Source of the DNA: an uncultured Bacillota bacterium
GTDB lineage: Bacteria; Bacillota; Clostridia; Peptostreptococcales; Anaerovoracaceae
NCBI GenBank assembly: GCA_946546075.1
Contig: CAMNNV010000096.1
Coordinates: 1 to 5,199 of the forward strand
DNA length: 5,199 bases
Direction of reading: 5' to 3'
The position numbers and the translations under genes are program-made. This document shows, in pieces, positions 1 through 5,095 of the stretch. The stretch's first letter is position 1; the number at the start of each line of letters is the position of its first letter. The notes beneath the pieces were generated by a model. It saw nothing but the letters and a program-made list of their open reading frames with translations. It ran no database searches and was not told the DNA's origin.

Positions 1-207
1 ATCGCCGGATGCTCCGCAGCCAAAACAGGTGAAAATCTGCTTCTGTTCAGAGACAACAAAAGAAGGTGTCTTCTCATTGTGGAATGGACAAATGCCTTTG
101 TAGTTGGCTCCGGCCCTCTTTAACGGGACGACCCTGCCTACAACGTCCACGATGTTGCACCTGCTTTTTATTTCGTCAGCTATGTTGATCCGACTGTAGT
201 TATTCAC
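1..207 (-). CDS. dnaG: DNA primase DnaG, N-terminal part (runs off the left edge)
   Basis: The first 69 codons of bacterial DNA primase, which makes the short RNA primers for Okazaki fragments and leading-strand starts at the replication fork. I translated this stretch by hand from the minus strand. It shows the CHC2-type zinc-binding domain: Cys40-x2-His43 (CPFH), then the conserved EKTPSF at 45-50, then Cys61-x2-Cys64 (CFGC). The start of the domain reads IADEIKSRCNIVDVVGR, typical of DnaG. The start is a GTG at 205-207. It is preferred because a perfect AGGAGG lies just upstream and an in-frame TAA at 235-237 rules out a longer protein. The TOPRIM catalytic core and helicase-binding domain lie outside the window. 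It sits 74 bases downstream of dgt on the same strand, a common order in Clostridia, where rpoD/sigA often follows. Identity is very secure; only the 3' extent is unseen. Confidence 0.96.
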   Translation of the reverse strand, partial: MNNYSRINIADEIKSRCNIVDVVGRVVPLKRAGANYKGICPFHNEKTPSFVVSEQKQIFTCFGCGASGD

Positions 208-211
208 GATG

Positions 212-217
212 CCTCCT
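212..217 (-). promoter_or_regulatory. Ribosome binding site that fixes the GTG start of dnaG
   Basis: A perfect AGGAGG on the minus strand, four bases from the GTG at 207. The spacing is slightly short, but there is no competing ATG in frame before the upstream stop at 235-237. A strong site paired with a weak start codon suggests that primase output is tuned at translation initiation; that reading is inference. Confidence 0.75.
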
Positions 218-281
218 GCTATCTGAATCTCTATTTATTATGTTCGCCGAATTTCCTGTTTTTCTTTTTTTATTTTTGGTT

Positions 282-1277
282 TTAGCCGAATATTTTTTCG
301 TATGTGGTCAGTGCATACCTGTCGGTCATGCCTGCGATGTTGTCTTTCGCCAGCTCTGCTGCACCAAATTGATCTGCCATCATGTAGTATTCCTTCGGCA
401 GCTGCTCCGGATTCTCGATGTAGTACTCATACAACGACTTGATCACAGTATTCACCTTGTGCAGATCCTCCACCTTCTTGACGTTCTGATTGAGATACAC
501 GTTCCGGAACATGAAATTGCGCAGCTTCGTCATGGCTTCTGCCTTTTCTTCCGTCAGGGAAGCCGTTTCCTTTCCCCAGCTGTTTGCGATCATGTCCTTG
601 ACGAGGGTATCGATCCTTTTCTTATGGCTGTCTCCCAGGATCGAGATCGGACCTTCAGGAAGGTCATCAAAGGTAATGATCCCGCTTCTCAAAGCGTCAT
701 CGATATCATGGTTGATATAGGCGATCCTGTCGCTGATCCTGACGATCTGCCCTTCGATGGTCTGAGGCATCACAGGACCTGTATGGTTCAATATGCCGTC
801 TCGTACTTCGAAAGTGAGGTTCATGCCTCTTCTGTTGCTTCCCGTCTCGAGATAATCGACGACGCGCAGACTTTGCTCGTTGTGCTTGAAGCCGCCGGGA
901 TGGATCTTGTTCAGCACCGACTCTCCGCTGTGCCCGAACGGTGTGTGTCCCAGATCGTGACCCATTGCGATGGCTTCCGTCAGATCTTCGTTGACGCCGA
1001 GGCCTCTTGCGATGGTCCTTGCGATCTGGCTGACTTCGATGGTATGGGTCAGTCTCGTCCTATAGTGATCGCCTTCCGGAGCCAGAAAGACCTGCGTCTT
1101 ATGCATGAGTCTTCGGAAGGACTTGGAATGGATGATCCTGTCTCTGTCCCTCTGAAAGTCCGTCCTTACTGTACACTTTTCTTCCGGCATCCTGCGGCCG
1201 CGGCTGTCTGCTGCCTTTGTCGCAAAGTCTGTAAGGATCTCATATTCACGCTGTTCCAGTACTTCTCTGGTCATCAT
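282..1277 (-). CDS. dgt: Deoxyguanosinetriphosphate triphosphohydrolase-like HD-domain protein
   Basis: A dGTPase-family HD-domain hydrolase, which cleaves dNTPs (dGTP in the founding member) to deoxynucleoside plus triphosphate and so trims cytoplasmic dNTP pools. The reading frame is 331 aa from the start chosen here. The N-terminal FQRDRDRIIHS and RRLMHKTQVF blocks are family hallmarks. The HD metal site is visible: His78 in HTIEV, His107-Asp108 in GHDLGHTPFGH, and a later Asp in INHDIDDA (about 191). A C-terminal helical region follows. Start choice: an ATG at 1286 overlaps the dut stop as ATGA, but its AGGAG lies only one base away. The same AGGAG is 10 bases from the ATG at 1277, and family members usually begin shortly before the region aligned here, so 1277 is preferred (1274 is also possible). 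It follows dut after about 5 bases and precedes dnaG. Actual substrate preference among dNTPs cannot be read from sequence. Confidence 0.92.
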   Translation of the reverse strand: MMTREVLEQREYEILTDFATKAADSRGRRMPEEKCTVRTDFQRDRDRIIHSKSFRRLMHKTQVFLAPEGDHYRTRLTHTIEVSQIARTIARGLGVNEDLTEAIAMGHDLGHTPFGHSGESVLNKIHPGGFKHNEQSLRVVDYLETGSNRRGMNLTFEVRDGILNHTGPVMPQTIEGQIVRISDRIAYINHDIDDALRSGIITFDDLPEGPISILGDSHKKRIDTLVKDMIANSWGKETASLTEEKAEAMTKLRNFMFRNVYLNQNVKKVEDLHKVNTVIKSLYEYYIENPEQLPKEYYMMADQFGAAELAKDNIAGMTDRYALTTYEKIFG

Positions 1278-1282
1278 TGATC

Positions 1283-1711
1283 TCATACTCCTGTAGACCC
1301 GAATCCTCCCGGTCCTCTGTCCGTCTCTGACAGTTCGTCAGCTGATTCCACCTGTGCCTTCACATAGGAGCATACGACCATCTGGGCCACCCTGTCTCCG
1401 TCGTTGATGACGAAAGGCTCCTGACCCCAGTTGATCAGTGCGATACCGACTTCACCTCTGTAATCGCTGTCGATGGTTCCTATGCCGTTTACCAATCCTA
1501 TTCCCTTTTTGATGGCAAGGCCGCTCCTTGCTCTGATCTGCACTTCGTATCCTTCCGGGATCTCCATAAAAAGACCTGTGGGCACGAGAGCTCTTGCGCC
1601 GGGCTCTATGGTCATGGGACGTTCGAGGTGCGCACGGATGTCCATTCCTGCAGATCCTTCTGTTTCATATTCCGGCAGTCTGCCGCTGAGGCTCTTGATT
1701 TTGATTACCAT
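1283..1711 (-). CDS. dut: dUTP diphosphatase (dUTPase)
   Basis: Trimeric-type dUTPase. It hydrolyses dUTP to dUMP and pyrophosphate, keeping uracil out of DNA and supplying dUMP for thymidylate synthesis. At 142 aa it has the usual family length, and all five conserved motifs are present in order: AGMDIRA (21-27); RSGLA (62-66); the long motif 3 GLVNGIGTIDSDYRGE (72-87), which holds the catalytic Asp81 and the Tyr84 that stacks on the base; GDRVAQ (105-110); and the Gly-rich C-terminal arm RGPGGFGSTG (132-141), which closes over the active site. The start ATG at 1711 has GAGGT about five bases upstream, overlapping the stop of the nitroreductase gene. The gene lies 8 bases after that gene and is closely coupled to dgt, so two dNTP-removing enzymes would be made from one message. 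Nothing appears truncated or altered. Confidence 0.97.
   Translation of the reverse strand: MVIKIKSLSGRLPEYETEGSAGMDIRAHLERPMTIEPGARALVPTGLFMEIPEGYEVQIRARSGLAIKKGIGLVNGIGTIDSDYRGEVGIALINWGQEPFVINDGDRVAQMVVCSYVKAQVESADELSETDRGPGGFGSTGV
1288..1292 (-). promoter_or_regulatory. Ribosome binding site for dgt, inside the 3' end of dut
   Basis: AGGAG on the minus strand, lying within the last codons of dut. It is one base from the ATG at 1286 and 10 bases from the ATG at 1277. The spacing favours the second ATG as the working start and implies that ribosomes finishing dut restart on dgt. Confidence 0.6.
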
Positions 1712-1719
1712 AATGACCT

Positions 1720-2241
1720 CTATTCTACGATTCTGACTTTATCGTATCTGAGATCTGCGAGATCCGTTTCAGACTTTTCTTCTGCAGGCATGCCAAGAGA
1801 GAGCATGGCCAGAAGCTTATGTCCCTGAGGAAGTCCTACGAGTTCATCGAGATACTCTTCTGTGGTCCTGCCGTCAGCAGACAGTCTGAGCCTGCCCTGG
1901 ATCCAGCAGCTTCCGAGGCCCAGGCTGTGAGCCATGAGATGCATGTTGGACATGACGATCGAGCAGTCTTCGATCCAGACGTCGCAGGCGTCCGGGTCTG
2001 CAGAAACGATAATGCAGGCATCTGCTCCTGCCAGCATGTTCGCTCCGCCGGTTCTTGCTCCCGGCATCTTGGCCAGGATCTCTTTATTCTTGATCACGGT
2101 GAGCTGCCATGGCCTGATCCCTCTTGATGCAGCACTGATGAGGCCTGCCTGGATCACTTTCTCCAGGTCTTCTTCTCGGATGCTTTCACCGGTGTATTTT
2201 CTAATGCTATGTCTTTTCTTCAATACTTCAAAAAGATCCAT
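1720..2241 (-). CDS. Small nitroreductase-family flavoprotein
   Basis: A 173-aa member of the FMN-dependent nitroreductase superfamily, expected to be a cytoplasmic dimer using NAD(P)H to reduce an unknown acceptor (nitro compounds, quinones or another electrophile). Family signs: the N-terminal KKRHSIRKYTGE (8-19), where Arg10, Ser12 and Arg14 would hold the FMN phosphate; SRGIRPWQ (39-46), the variant of the usual Pro-Ser-x-x-Asn-x-Gln-Pro-Trp stretch; GLGSCWIQG (108-116); and LSLGMPAEEK (147-156) near the C-terminus. It is shorter than the classical enzymes of about 200 residues or more, as in many clostridial relatives. It has four cysteines (76, 86, 93, 112), but no ferredoxin-type cluster motif. 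The start ATG at 2241 is supported by AAAGGTG seven bases upstream. It is the first gene of the unit leading into dut, dgt and dnaG. The physiological substrate is not predictable. Confidence 0.9.
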   Translation of the reverse strand: MDLFEVLKKRHSIRKYTGESIREEDLEKVIQAGLISAASRGIRPWQLTVIKNKEILAKMPGARTGGANMLAGADACIIVSADPDACDVWIEDCSIVMSNMHLMAHSLGLGSCWIQGRLRLSADGRTTEEYLDELVGLPQGHKLLAMLSLGMPAEEKSETDLADLRYDKVRIVE

Positions 2242-2284
2242 CGTTATTCACCTTTCTGATTCAGATTACACTTATATAGATATC

Positions 2285-2314
2285 ATTATACTCGATTTCT
2301 CTTTTAAATGTGCA
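2285..2314 (-). promoter_or_regulatory. Putative sigma-A promoter of the nitroreductase–dut–dgt–dnaG unit
   Basis: On the minus strand a perfect TATAAT -10 box occupies 2290-2285. A TGCACA -35 (four of six matches) lies at 2314-2309, with an 18-base spacer. Transcription would begin around 2278, leaving a leader of roughly 35-40 bases before the nitroreductase start. The -35 quality is modest, so the call rests mainly on the -10 and its position. Confidence 0.6.
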
Positions 2315-2330
2315 AAAAATTGGTTATAAT
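2303..2330 (+). promoter_or_regulatory. Putative sigma-A promoter of the Glu/Pro-rich membrane protein gene
   Basis: On the plus strand a perfect TATAAT lies at 2325-2330, with TTTAAA (four of six matches) at 2303-2308 and a 16-base spacer. The start point would be near 2337, about 35 bases before the ATG at 2372. Its -35 lies inside the spacer of the opposing promoter, so the two promoters share DNA. Confidence 0.6.
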
Positions 2331-2371
2331 TGCTATATATTACATTTTTTGTTTACAGGGGAGAGGTTATC

Positions 2372-3007
2372 ATGAAGAAATTCCAAATCGCATCATATCT
2401 GTTCTTTGCGCTTGCCTTGCTCTTCATCATTCTCGGAGCATATATGGTGGTCCAGTCTCTTGAATATGTGACGACTTATTCAAGTCCTGAATCGAGCAGT
2501 GGAACGACAGTCTTCCAGTACGTTGTCACTTCTTCTATGGCATACTTCGGATTCGGATTCGTTTTCGCAGGTATCGGAGCCATACTCTTCAAGCAGGAGC
2601 AGATCATCGCATTGCGATCTGCGAAAGAGGCTGATAAAGAAGAAATCGCGGAAGCTGGAAAAGAAGATGCCGCACCAATCAAAAGAATGTATATCGGACC
2701 AGCAGATGACTTGATCGAAGAAGCAGAAGAGCCTGTGATCGAAGAGCCATCCCCTGCTCCGGAAGAGCCTCCGGCAGAAGAAGAAAGACCTGCGGAAGAA
2801 GAAACACCTGTAGAAGAAGAACACGCGGAGCCTTTGGAGGAAGAGCCTGCAGAGGAAGAAGCCCAGGTTTCGGAAGAAACGCAGGAAGCTTTGGAAGAAG
2901 CTTCGGAAGAAGTCCCGCAGGAAGAAGCTCCGGAAGAGCCATCCCGGATCAACTTCTCCACAGACTTCATACGGGATATATTTGAGAACGAAAAAAGAGA
3001 TGTCTGA
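2372..3007 (+). CDS. Hypothetical two-helix membrane protein with a long Glu/Pro-rich tail
   Basis: I do not recognise a named family. The protein is 211 aa. Residues about 9-29 form a strongly hydrophobic helix just after the basic start MKKF. A Ser/Thr-rich loop of about 25 residues follows, then a second helix at about 56-73, rich in Gly and Phe. With both helices spanning, N- and C-termini face the same side; Lys2 and Lys3 suggest the cytoplasm. Residues 74-107 are charged. Residues 111-190 are low-complexity, with 35 Glu and 13 Pro in 80 positions, including a short P-A/V-E-E-E-x repeat. The last 20 residues (INFSTDFIRDIFENEKRDV) regain normal composition and could be a short binding motif. 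The start at 2372 is chosen over an in-frame ATG at 2330 because GAGAGG lies five bases before it, and the 2330 ATG falls in the -10 box. It is transcribed alone and convergent with the tRNA gene. It may act as a membrane anchor or scaffold, but that is a guess. Confidence 0.85.
   Translation: MKKFQIASYLFFALALLFIILGAYMVVQSLEYVTTYSSPESSSGTTVFQYVVTSSMAYFGFGFVFAGIGAILFKQEQIIALRSAKEADKEEIAEAGKEDAAPIKRMYIGPADDLIEEAEEPVIEEPSPAPEEPPAEEERPAEEETPVEEEHAEPLEEEPAEEEAQVSEETQEALEEASEEVPQEEAPEEPSRINFSTDFIRDIFENEKRDV
2771..2824 (+). repeat. Three imperfect 18-base tandem units inside the acidic tail
   Basis: Three in-frame units at 2771-2788, 2789-2806 and 2807-2824. Each has the form CC-n-G-n-(A/G)-GAAGAAGAA plus one codon, encoding PAEEER, PAEEET and PVEEEH. 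Degenerate copies continue to about 2865. The GAA-rich purine tract could gain or lose units by replication slippage without changing frame. Confidence 0.7.
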
Positions 3008-3023
3008 TGGCATCTCCTTTTTT
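2991..3023. terminator. Bidirectional intrinsic terminator between the membrane protein gene and tRNA-Pro
   Basis: AAAAAA (2991-2996), then GAGATG (2997-3002), an 8-base loop (3003-3010), CATCTC (3011-3016), one C, and TTTTTT (3018-3023). Read on the plus strand it is a 6-bp stem followed by a U tract, ending the membrane protein message. Read on the minus strand the A6 becomes the U tract, ending the tRNA transcript right after its CCA. The membrane protein's stop codon (3005-3007) lies in the loop. The stem is short, so efficiency may be moderate. Confidence 0.75.
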
Positions 3024-3024
3024 A

Positions 3025-3101
3025 TGGTCGGGGCGACTGGATTCGAACCAGCGGCCTTTGCGTCCCGAACGCAACGCTCTACCAAGCTGAGCCACGCCCC
3101 G
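3025..3101 (-). tRNA. tRNA-Pro, anticodon CGG
   Basis: A complete 77-base tRNA, folded by hand. The acceptor stem CGGGGCG pairs with CGCCCCG over all seven positions. The D arm is GCTC/GAGC with a 9-base loop AGCTTGGTA. The anticodon stem TTGCG/CGCAA encloses loop TTCGGGA, giving anticodon CGG at 3065-3067, which reads CCG proline codons. The variable region is AGGCC. The T arm GCTGG/CCAGT holds one G-U pair and the loop TTCGAAT. The discriminator is A, and CCA is encoded in the DNA (3025-3027). The sequence is plainly of the bacterial proline type, with the C1-G72 pair expected. It retains U54-U55-C56, the target region of TruB encoded nearby. It has its own promoter and ends at the shared terminator. 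Confidence 0.97.
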
Positions 3102-3112
3102 CAACGAATAAT

Positions 3113-3140
3113 ATTATACCACTTGAGAAATATATCTCAA
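3113..3140 (-). promoter_or_regulatory. Promoter of tRNA-Pro, embedded in an inverted repeat
   Basis: On the minus strand, TTGAGA (3140-3135, five of six matches to TTGACA) and a perfect TATAAT (3118-3113) are separated by 16 bases. The expected start is near 3106, about five bases before the mature tRNA 5' end at 3101. The -35 lies at the inner end of one arm of the 12-bp palindrome, and the -10 abuts and overlaps the other arm by two bases. Confidence 0.75.
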
Positions 3141-3146
3141 GTGGTA
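3117..3146. repeat. Perfect 12-bp inverted repeat after ribF; terminator or operator
   Basis: TACCACTTGAGA (3117-3128) and TCTCAAGTGGTA (3135-3146) are exact reverse complements around a 6-base AT loop. It lies 27 bases past the ribF stop, where a terminator for the nrnA–truB–ribF unit would be expected. However, the minus-strand tail (TAATATTATT) is only partly U-rich. On the plus strand a T6 (3153-3158) occurs six bases beyond the stem. It also overlays the tRNA-Pro promoter, so an operator role cannot be excluded. Confidence 0.7.
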
Positions 3147-3173
3147 ATTCTCTTTTTTGTTGAAGATGATTCT

Positions 3174-4109
3174 TTAGAGGTCGCCTCTGTTCCTGTGGTA
3201 GGACTTGGCTTCGATGCTGTCCTTCTCGATCTGCTCTTTGAGAAGTTCCAGACTGTCGAATTTTCTCTCTTCTCTCATCTGCTTGACGAAGCCTACTTTG
3301 ATGTATTCGTCGTATATGTCTCCGTCAAATCCGAAAATGAATGTTTCGATATTCCTGTCAAAGGTGCCTACCGTTGGCTTGACGCCCACATTCGTAACGG
3401 ATGGGTATGTTTTGTCGCCGATCGTGCAATGTGTGATGTAGACCCCGTTTGGAGGGATCGCCATGGATGAGTCTGCATCGATGTTGCAAGTAGGATAACC
3501 GATGCCGCGGCCGATCCTGTTGCCCTTCTTCACGGTCCCGCCGATGTAGTATTCTCTTCCCAGGAACTTGTTGCACTCCTCCATATCGCCTTTGGCGATC
3601 TGCTCTCTGATATACGTGCTGCTTGCTATGACACCATCGATCTTGAAAGCTTCCTGCACGTGGATACCGAATCCGTGCTTCAGGCCTTCGTGCATGAGCA
3701 CCTCGGGATTGCCGGATGCCTTATGACCGAACCGGTAGTTGAAACCGCAGTACGCTTCCCGGATGCGCATCTTGCCCACGAGGATCTCCGACACAAAATC
3801 CTCTGCACTCATGTTCATGATCTCCTTCGTGAATGGGATATCGAAGAGATAATCGACGCCGAGGCTTTCGATCACTACGGCCTTCTCATGAGGGTACTGG
3901 ATGTTCTTCACGGCGCCTGCTTTAGAAAGAAGCGTGCTCGTGTGGTTGGAAAACGAGAAAACGGCACTCTTCAGACCGGCGGCCTTCGCAGTATGCACGG
4001 TCTTTCGGATGATCTCCTGGTGGCCCATGTGGACCCCGTCGAAATTGCCAAGTGCGATCACCGTCTCATCTATATTTTTGATTTCTTCAAGGGATTTGAA
4101 AATCCTCAT
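3174..4109 (-). CDS. ribF: Bifunctional riboflavin kinase / FAD synthetase
   Basis: Phosphorylates riboflavin to FMN with ATP, then adenylates FMN to FAD, in the cytoplasm. At 311 aa it has the normal length. The N-terminal nucleotidyltransferase half shows GNFDGVHMGH (21-30), the HxGH-type nucleotide-binding motif; CGFNYRFGHKASGN (121-134), the region binding the flavin in the adenylation site; and SSTYIRE (163-169), matching the family's Ser-Ser-Thr-x-Ile-Arg block. The C-terminal kinase half shows GRGIGYPTCNI (200-210) with the Pro-Thr typical of riboflavin kinases, PPNGVYIT (219-226), VTNVGVKPTVG (238-248), and ETFIFGFDGDIY (255-266) carrying the presumed catalytic Glu255. The start ATG at 4109 overlaps the truB stop as ATGA and has AGGA four bases upstream. 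The truB–ribF order is standard in Firmicutes. The usual downstream rpsO is not seen. The gene ends 27 bases before the inverted repeat. Confidence 0.96.
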   Translation of the reverse strand: MRIFKSLEEIKNIDETVIALGNFDGVHMGHQEIIRKTVHTAKAAGLKSAVFSFSNHTSTLLSKAGAVKNIQYPHEKAVVIESLGVDYLFDIPFTKEIMNMSAEDFVSEILVGKMRIREAYCGFNYRFGHKASGNPEVLMHEGLKHGFGIHVQEAFKIDGVIASSTYIREQIAKGDMEECNKFLGREYYIGGTVKKGNRIGRGIGYPTCNIDADSSMAIPPNGVYITHCTIGDKTYPSVTNVGVKPTVGTFDRNIETFIFGFDGDIYDEYIKVGFVKQMREERKFDSLELLKEQIEKDSIEAKSYHRNRGDL

Positions 4110-5095
4110 AATTCCTGCCTCTTAACAAATATTTTATCTGCCTTCAATTCCCGGGAGCTGGCATCGTAATACCCTGTCCCCAGGAATAACCCGTCATCCA
4201 TATACACGCGGTAAAGGATGTCGTAGGATCTTCCGCGTCTGTTCAGCACATCTGCGGACCCTGTCGGTTTCTGATCCACTCTGACCTGCTTCCACCTTAT
4301 GCTGTTTCCGGCCACGAAATACCATGCTCTGTCCCTGCTGATGGTGACCTTGCCCAGGCTCACCAGCGGCTTATCCGCCGGCATGACAGCGCGGATCAGG
4401 TCTTCCGGGATCACATAAGCATCCTTGAGACGCTTGCTCTCTTCCATCAGTTCCTTGAGTCTGTCCGGCGTCGTGGCGTTTTCCAGGGTGAAGATGCCTG
4501 CTGCAGTCCTCTTGAGATAGCTCATAGCGGCGCCGCAGCCCAGTTTTTCGCCCAGGTCGTTGCAGATCGTCCGGATATACGTGCCCTTTGACACGGTGAT
4601 CTCGAATTCTCCTTCTGCCAGTTTCTCATCGAATCCATGAAATACGATGCTTTTGACGGTGATATGACGCGGCTTGACCTTGACGTCCTGTCCGTCTCTG
4701 GCGTATTCGTATAATCTCTTACCTTCTACACGGACCGCCGAATACATAGGAGGCAGCTGATCGTGCTCCCCGATGAAGGAAAACAGCGCATCCCGGAACT
4801 GCTTTTCGGTGATGCCATCTGCCGGTCGTTCCTGCAAGGTCTCTCCCCAGATATCCTGGGTATCCGTCGTGATCCCGAGTTTCACGCGGCAGCGGTACGT
4901 CTTATCGTCCATGTCCAGATATTCCATGATCCTGGTAGCACTGCCGATAAAGAGCGGCAGAAGACCACATGCCATGGGATCGAGCGTGCCCCCGTGACCT
5001 ATTTTGTCCGTGCCCAGAGCCTTTCTGGCTACTGCGACACAATCATGTGATGTCCAGTTCTGCGGCTTATCGAGTATCAGAATACCATCTCTCAT
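4106..5095 (-). CDS. truB: tRNA pseudouridine(55) synthase
   Basis: Isomerises U55 to pseudouridine in the T loop of tRNAs and also acts as a tRNA folding chaperone. The protein is 329 aa, near the upper end of family length because of a C-terminal extension. The N-terminus ILILDKPQNWTSHD (5-18) is characteristic. The catalytic Asp39 lies in GHGGTLDPMACG (33-44). Other conserved pieces are KTYRCR (65-70) with Tyr67; QLPPMYSAVRVEGKRLYEYAR (113-133), the substrate-binding block; and SKGTYIRTI (169-177), whose Tyr173 and Arg175 match the active-site Tyr and Arg of E. coli TruB. Residues from about 240 on look like the C-terminal PUA-like RNA-binding part. The start ATG at 5095 overlaps the stop of the upstream gene as ATGA, with GGAGG about 10 bases before it. 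The stop overlaps the ribF start the same way, so all three proteins are probably translationally coupled. Confidence 0.97.
   Translation of the reverse strand: MRDGILILDKPQNWTSHDCVAVARKALGTDKIGHGGTLDPMACGLLPLFIGSATRIMEYLDMDDKTYRCRVKLGITTDTQDIWGETLQERPADGITEKQFRDALFSFIGEHDQLPPMYSAVRVEGKRLYEYARDGQDVKVKPRHITVKSIVFHGFDEKLAEGEFEITVSKGTYIRTICNDLGEKLGCGAAMSYLKRTAAGIFTLENATTPDRLKELMEESKRLKDAYVIPEDLIRAVMPADKPLVSLGKVTISRDRAWYFVAGNSIRWKQVRVDQKPTGSADVLNRRGRSYDILYRVYMDDGLFLGTGYYDASSRELKADKIFVKRQEL

Noticed and set aside
240..1280. A 346-codon open frame on the plus strand, slightly longer than dgt
   Set aside because: It lies almost wholly antisense to dgt, whose HD motifs are intact. Its translation is rich in Cys, His and Phe with no family motif, and it lacks a ribosome binding site. 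It is a shadow of the real gene.
2330..2371. Longer start for the membrane protein, adding 14 residues
   Set aside because: The ATG at 2330 begins on the last base of the -10 box, so it would not be in the message. The ATG at 2372 has a proper ribosome binding site and gives a normal basic start before the first membrane helix.
2476..2970. Ser/Ala-rich minus-strand open frame opposite the acidic tail
   Set aside because: Glu/Pro codon runs leave the opposite strand free of stops and yield Ser-rich nonsense; no ribosome binding site or motif supports it.
2480..3085. Minus-strand open frame beginning in the tRNA and crossing the acidic tail gene
   Set aside because: Its first residues (AAGSNPVAPT) are translated tRNA sequence, and the Phe/Arg-rich remainder is the complement of GAA-rich codons. 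It contains no domain.
2982..3470. Plus-strand open frame starting with GATGFEPAAFASRTQRSTKL
   Set aside because: This is the well-known false protein read from the antisense of a tRNA-Pro gene; it then continues antisense to ribF.
3660..4169. Plus-strand 169-codon frame opposite ribF
   Set aside because: It is antisense to conserved RibF motifs and has no recognisable domain.
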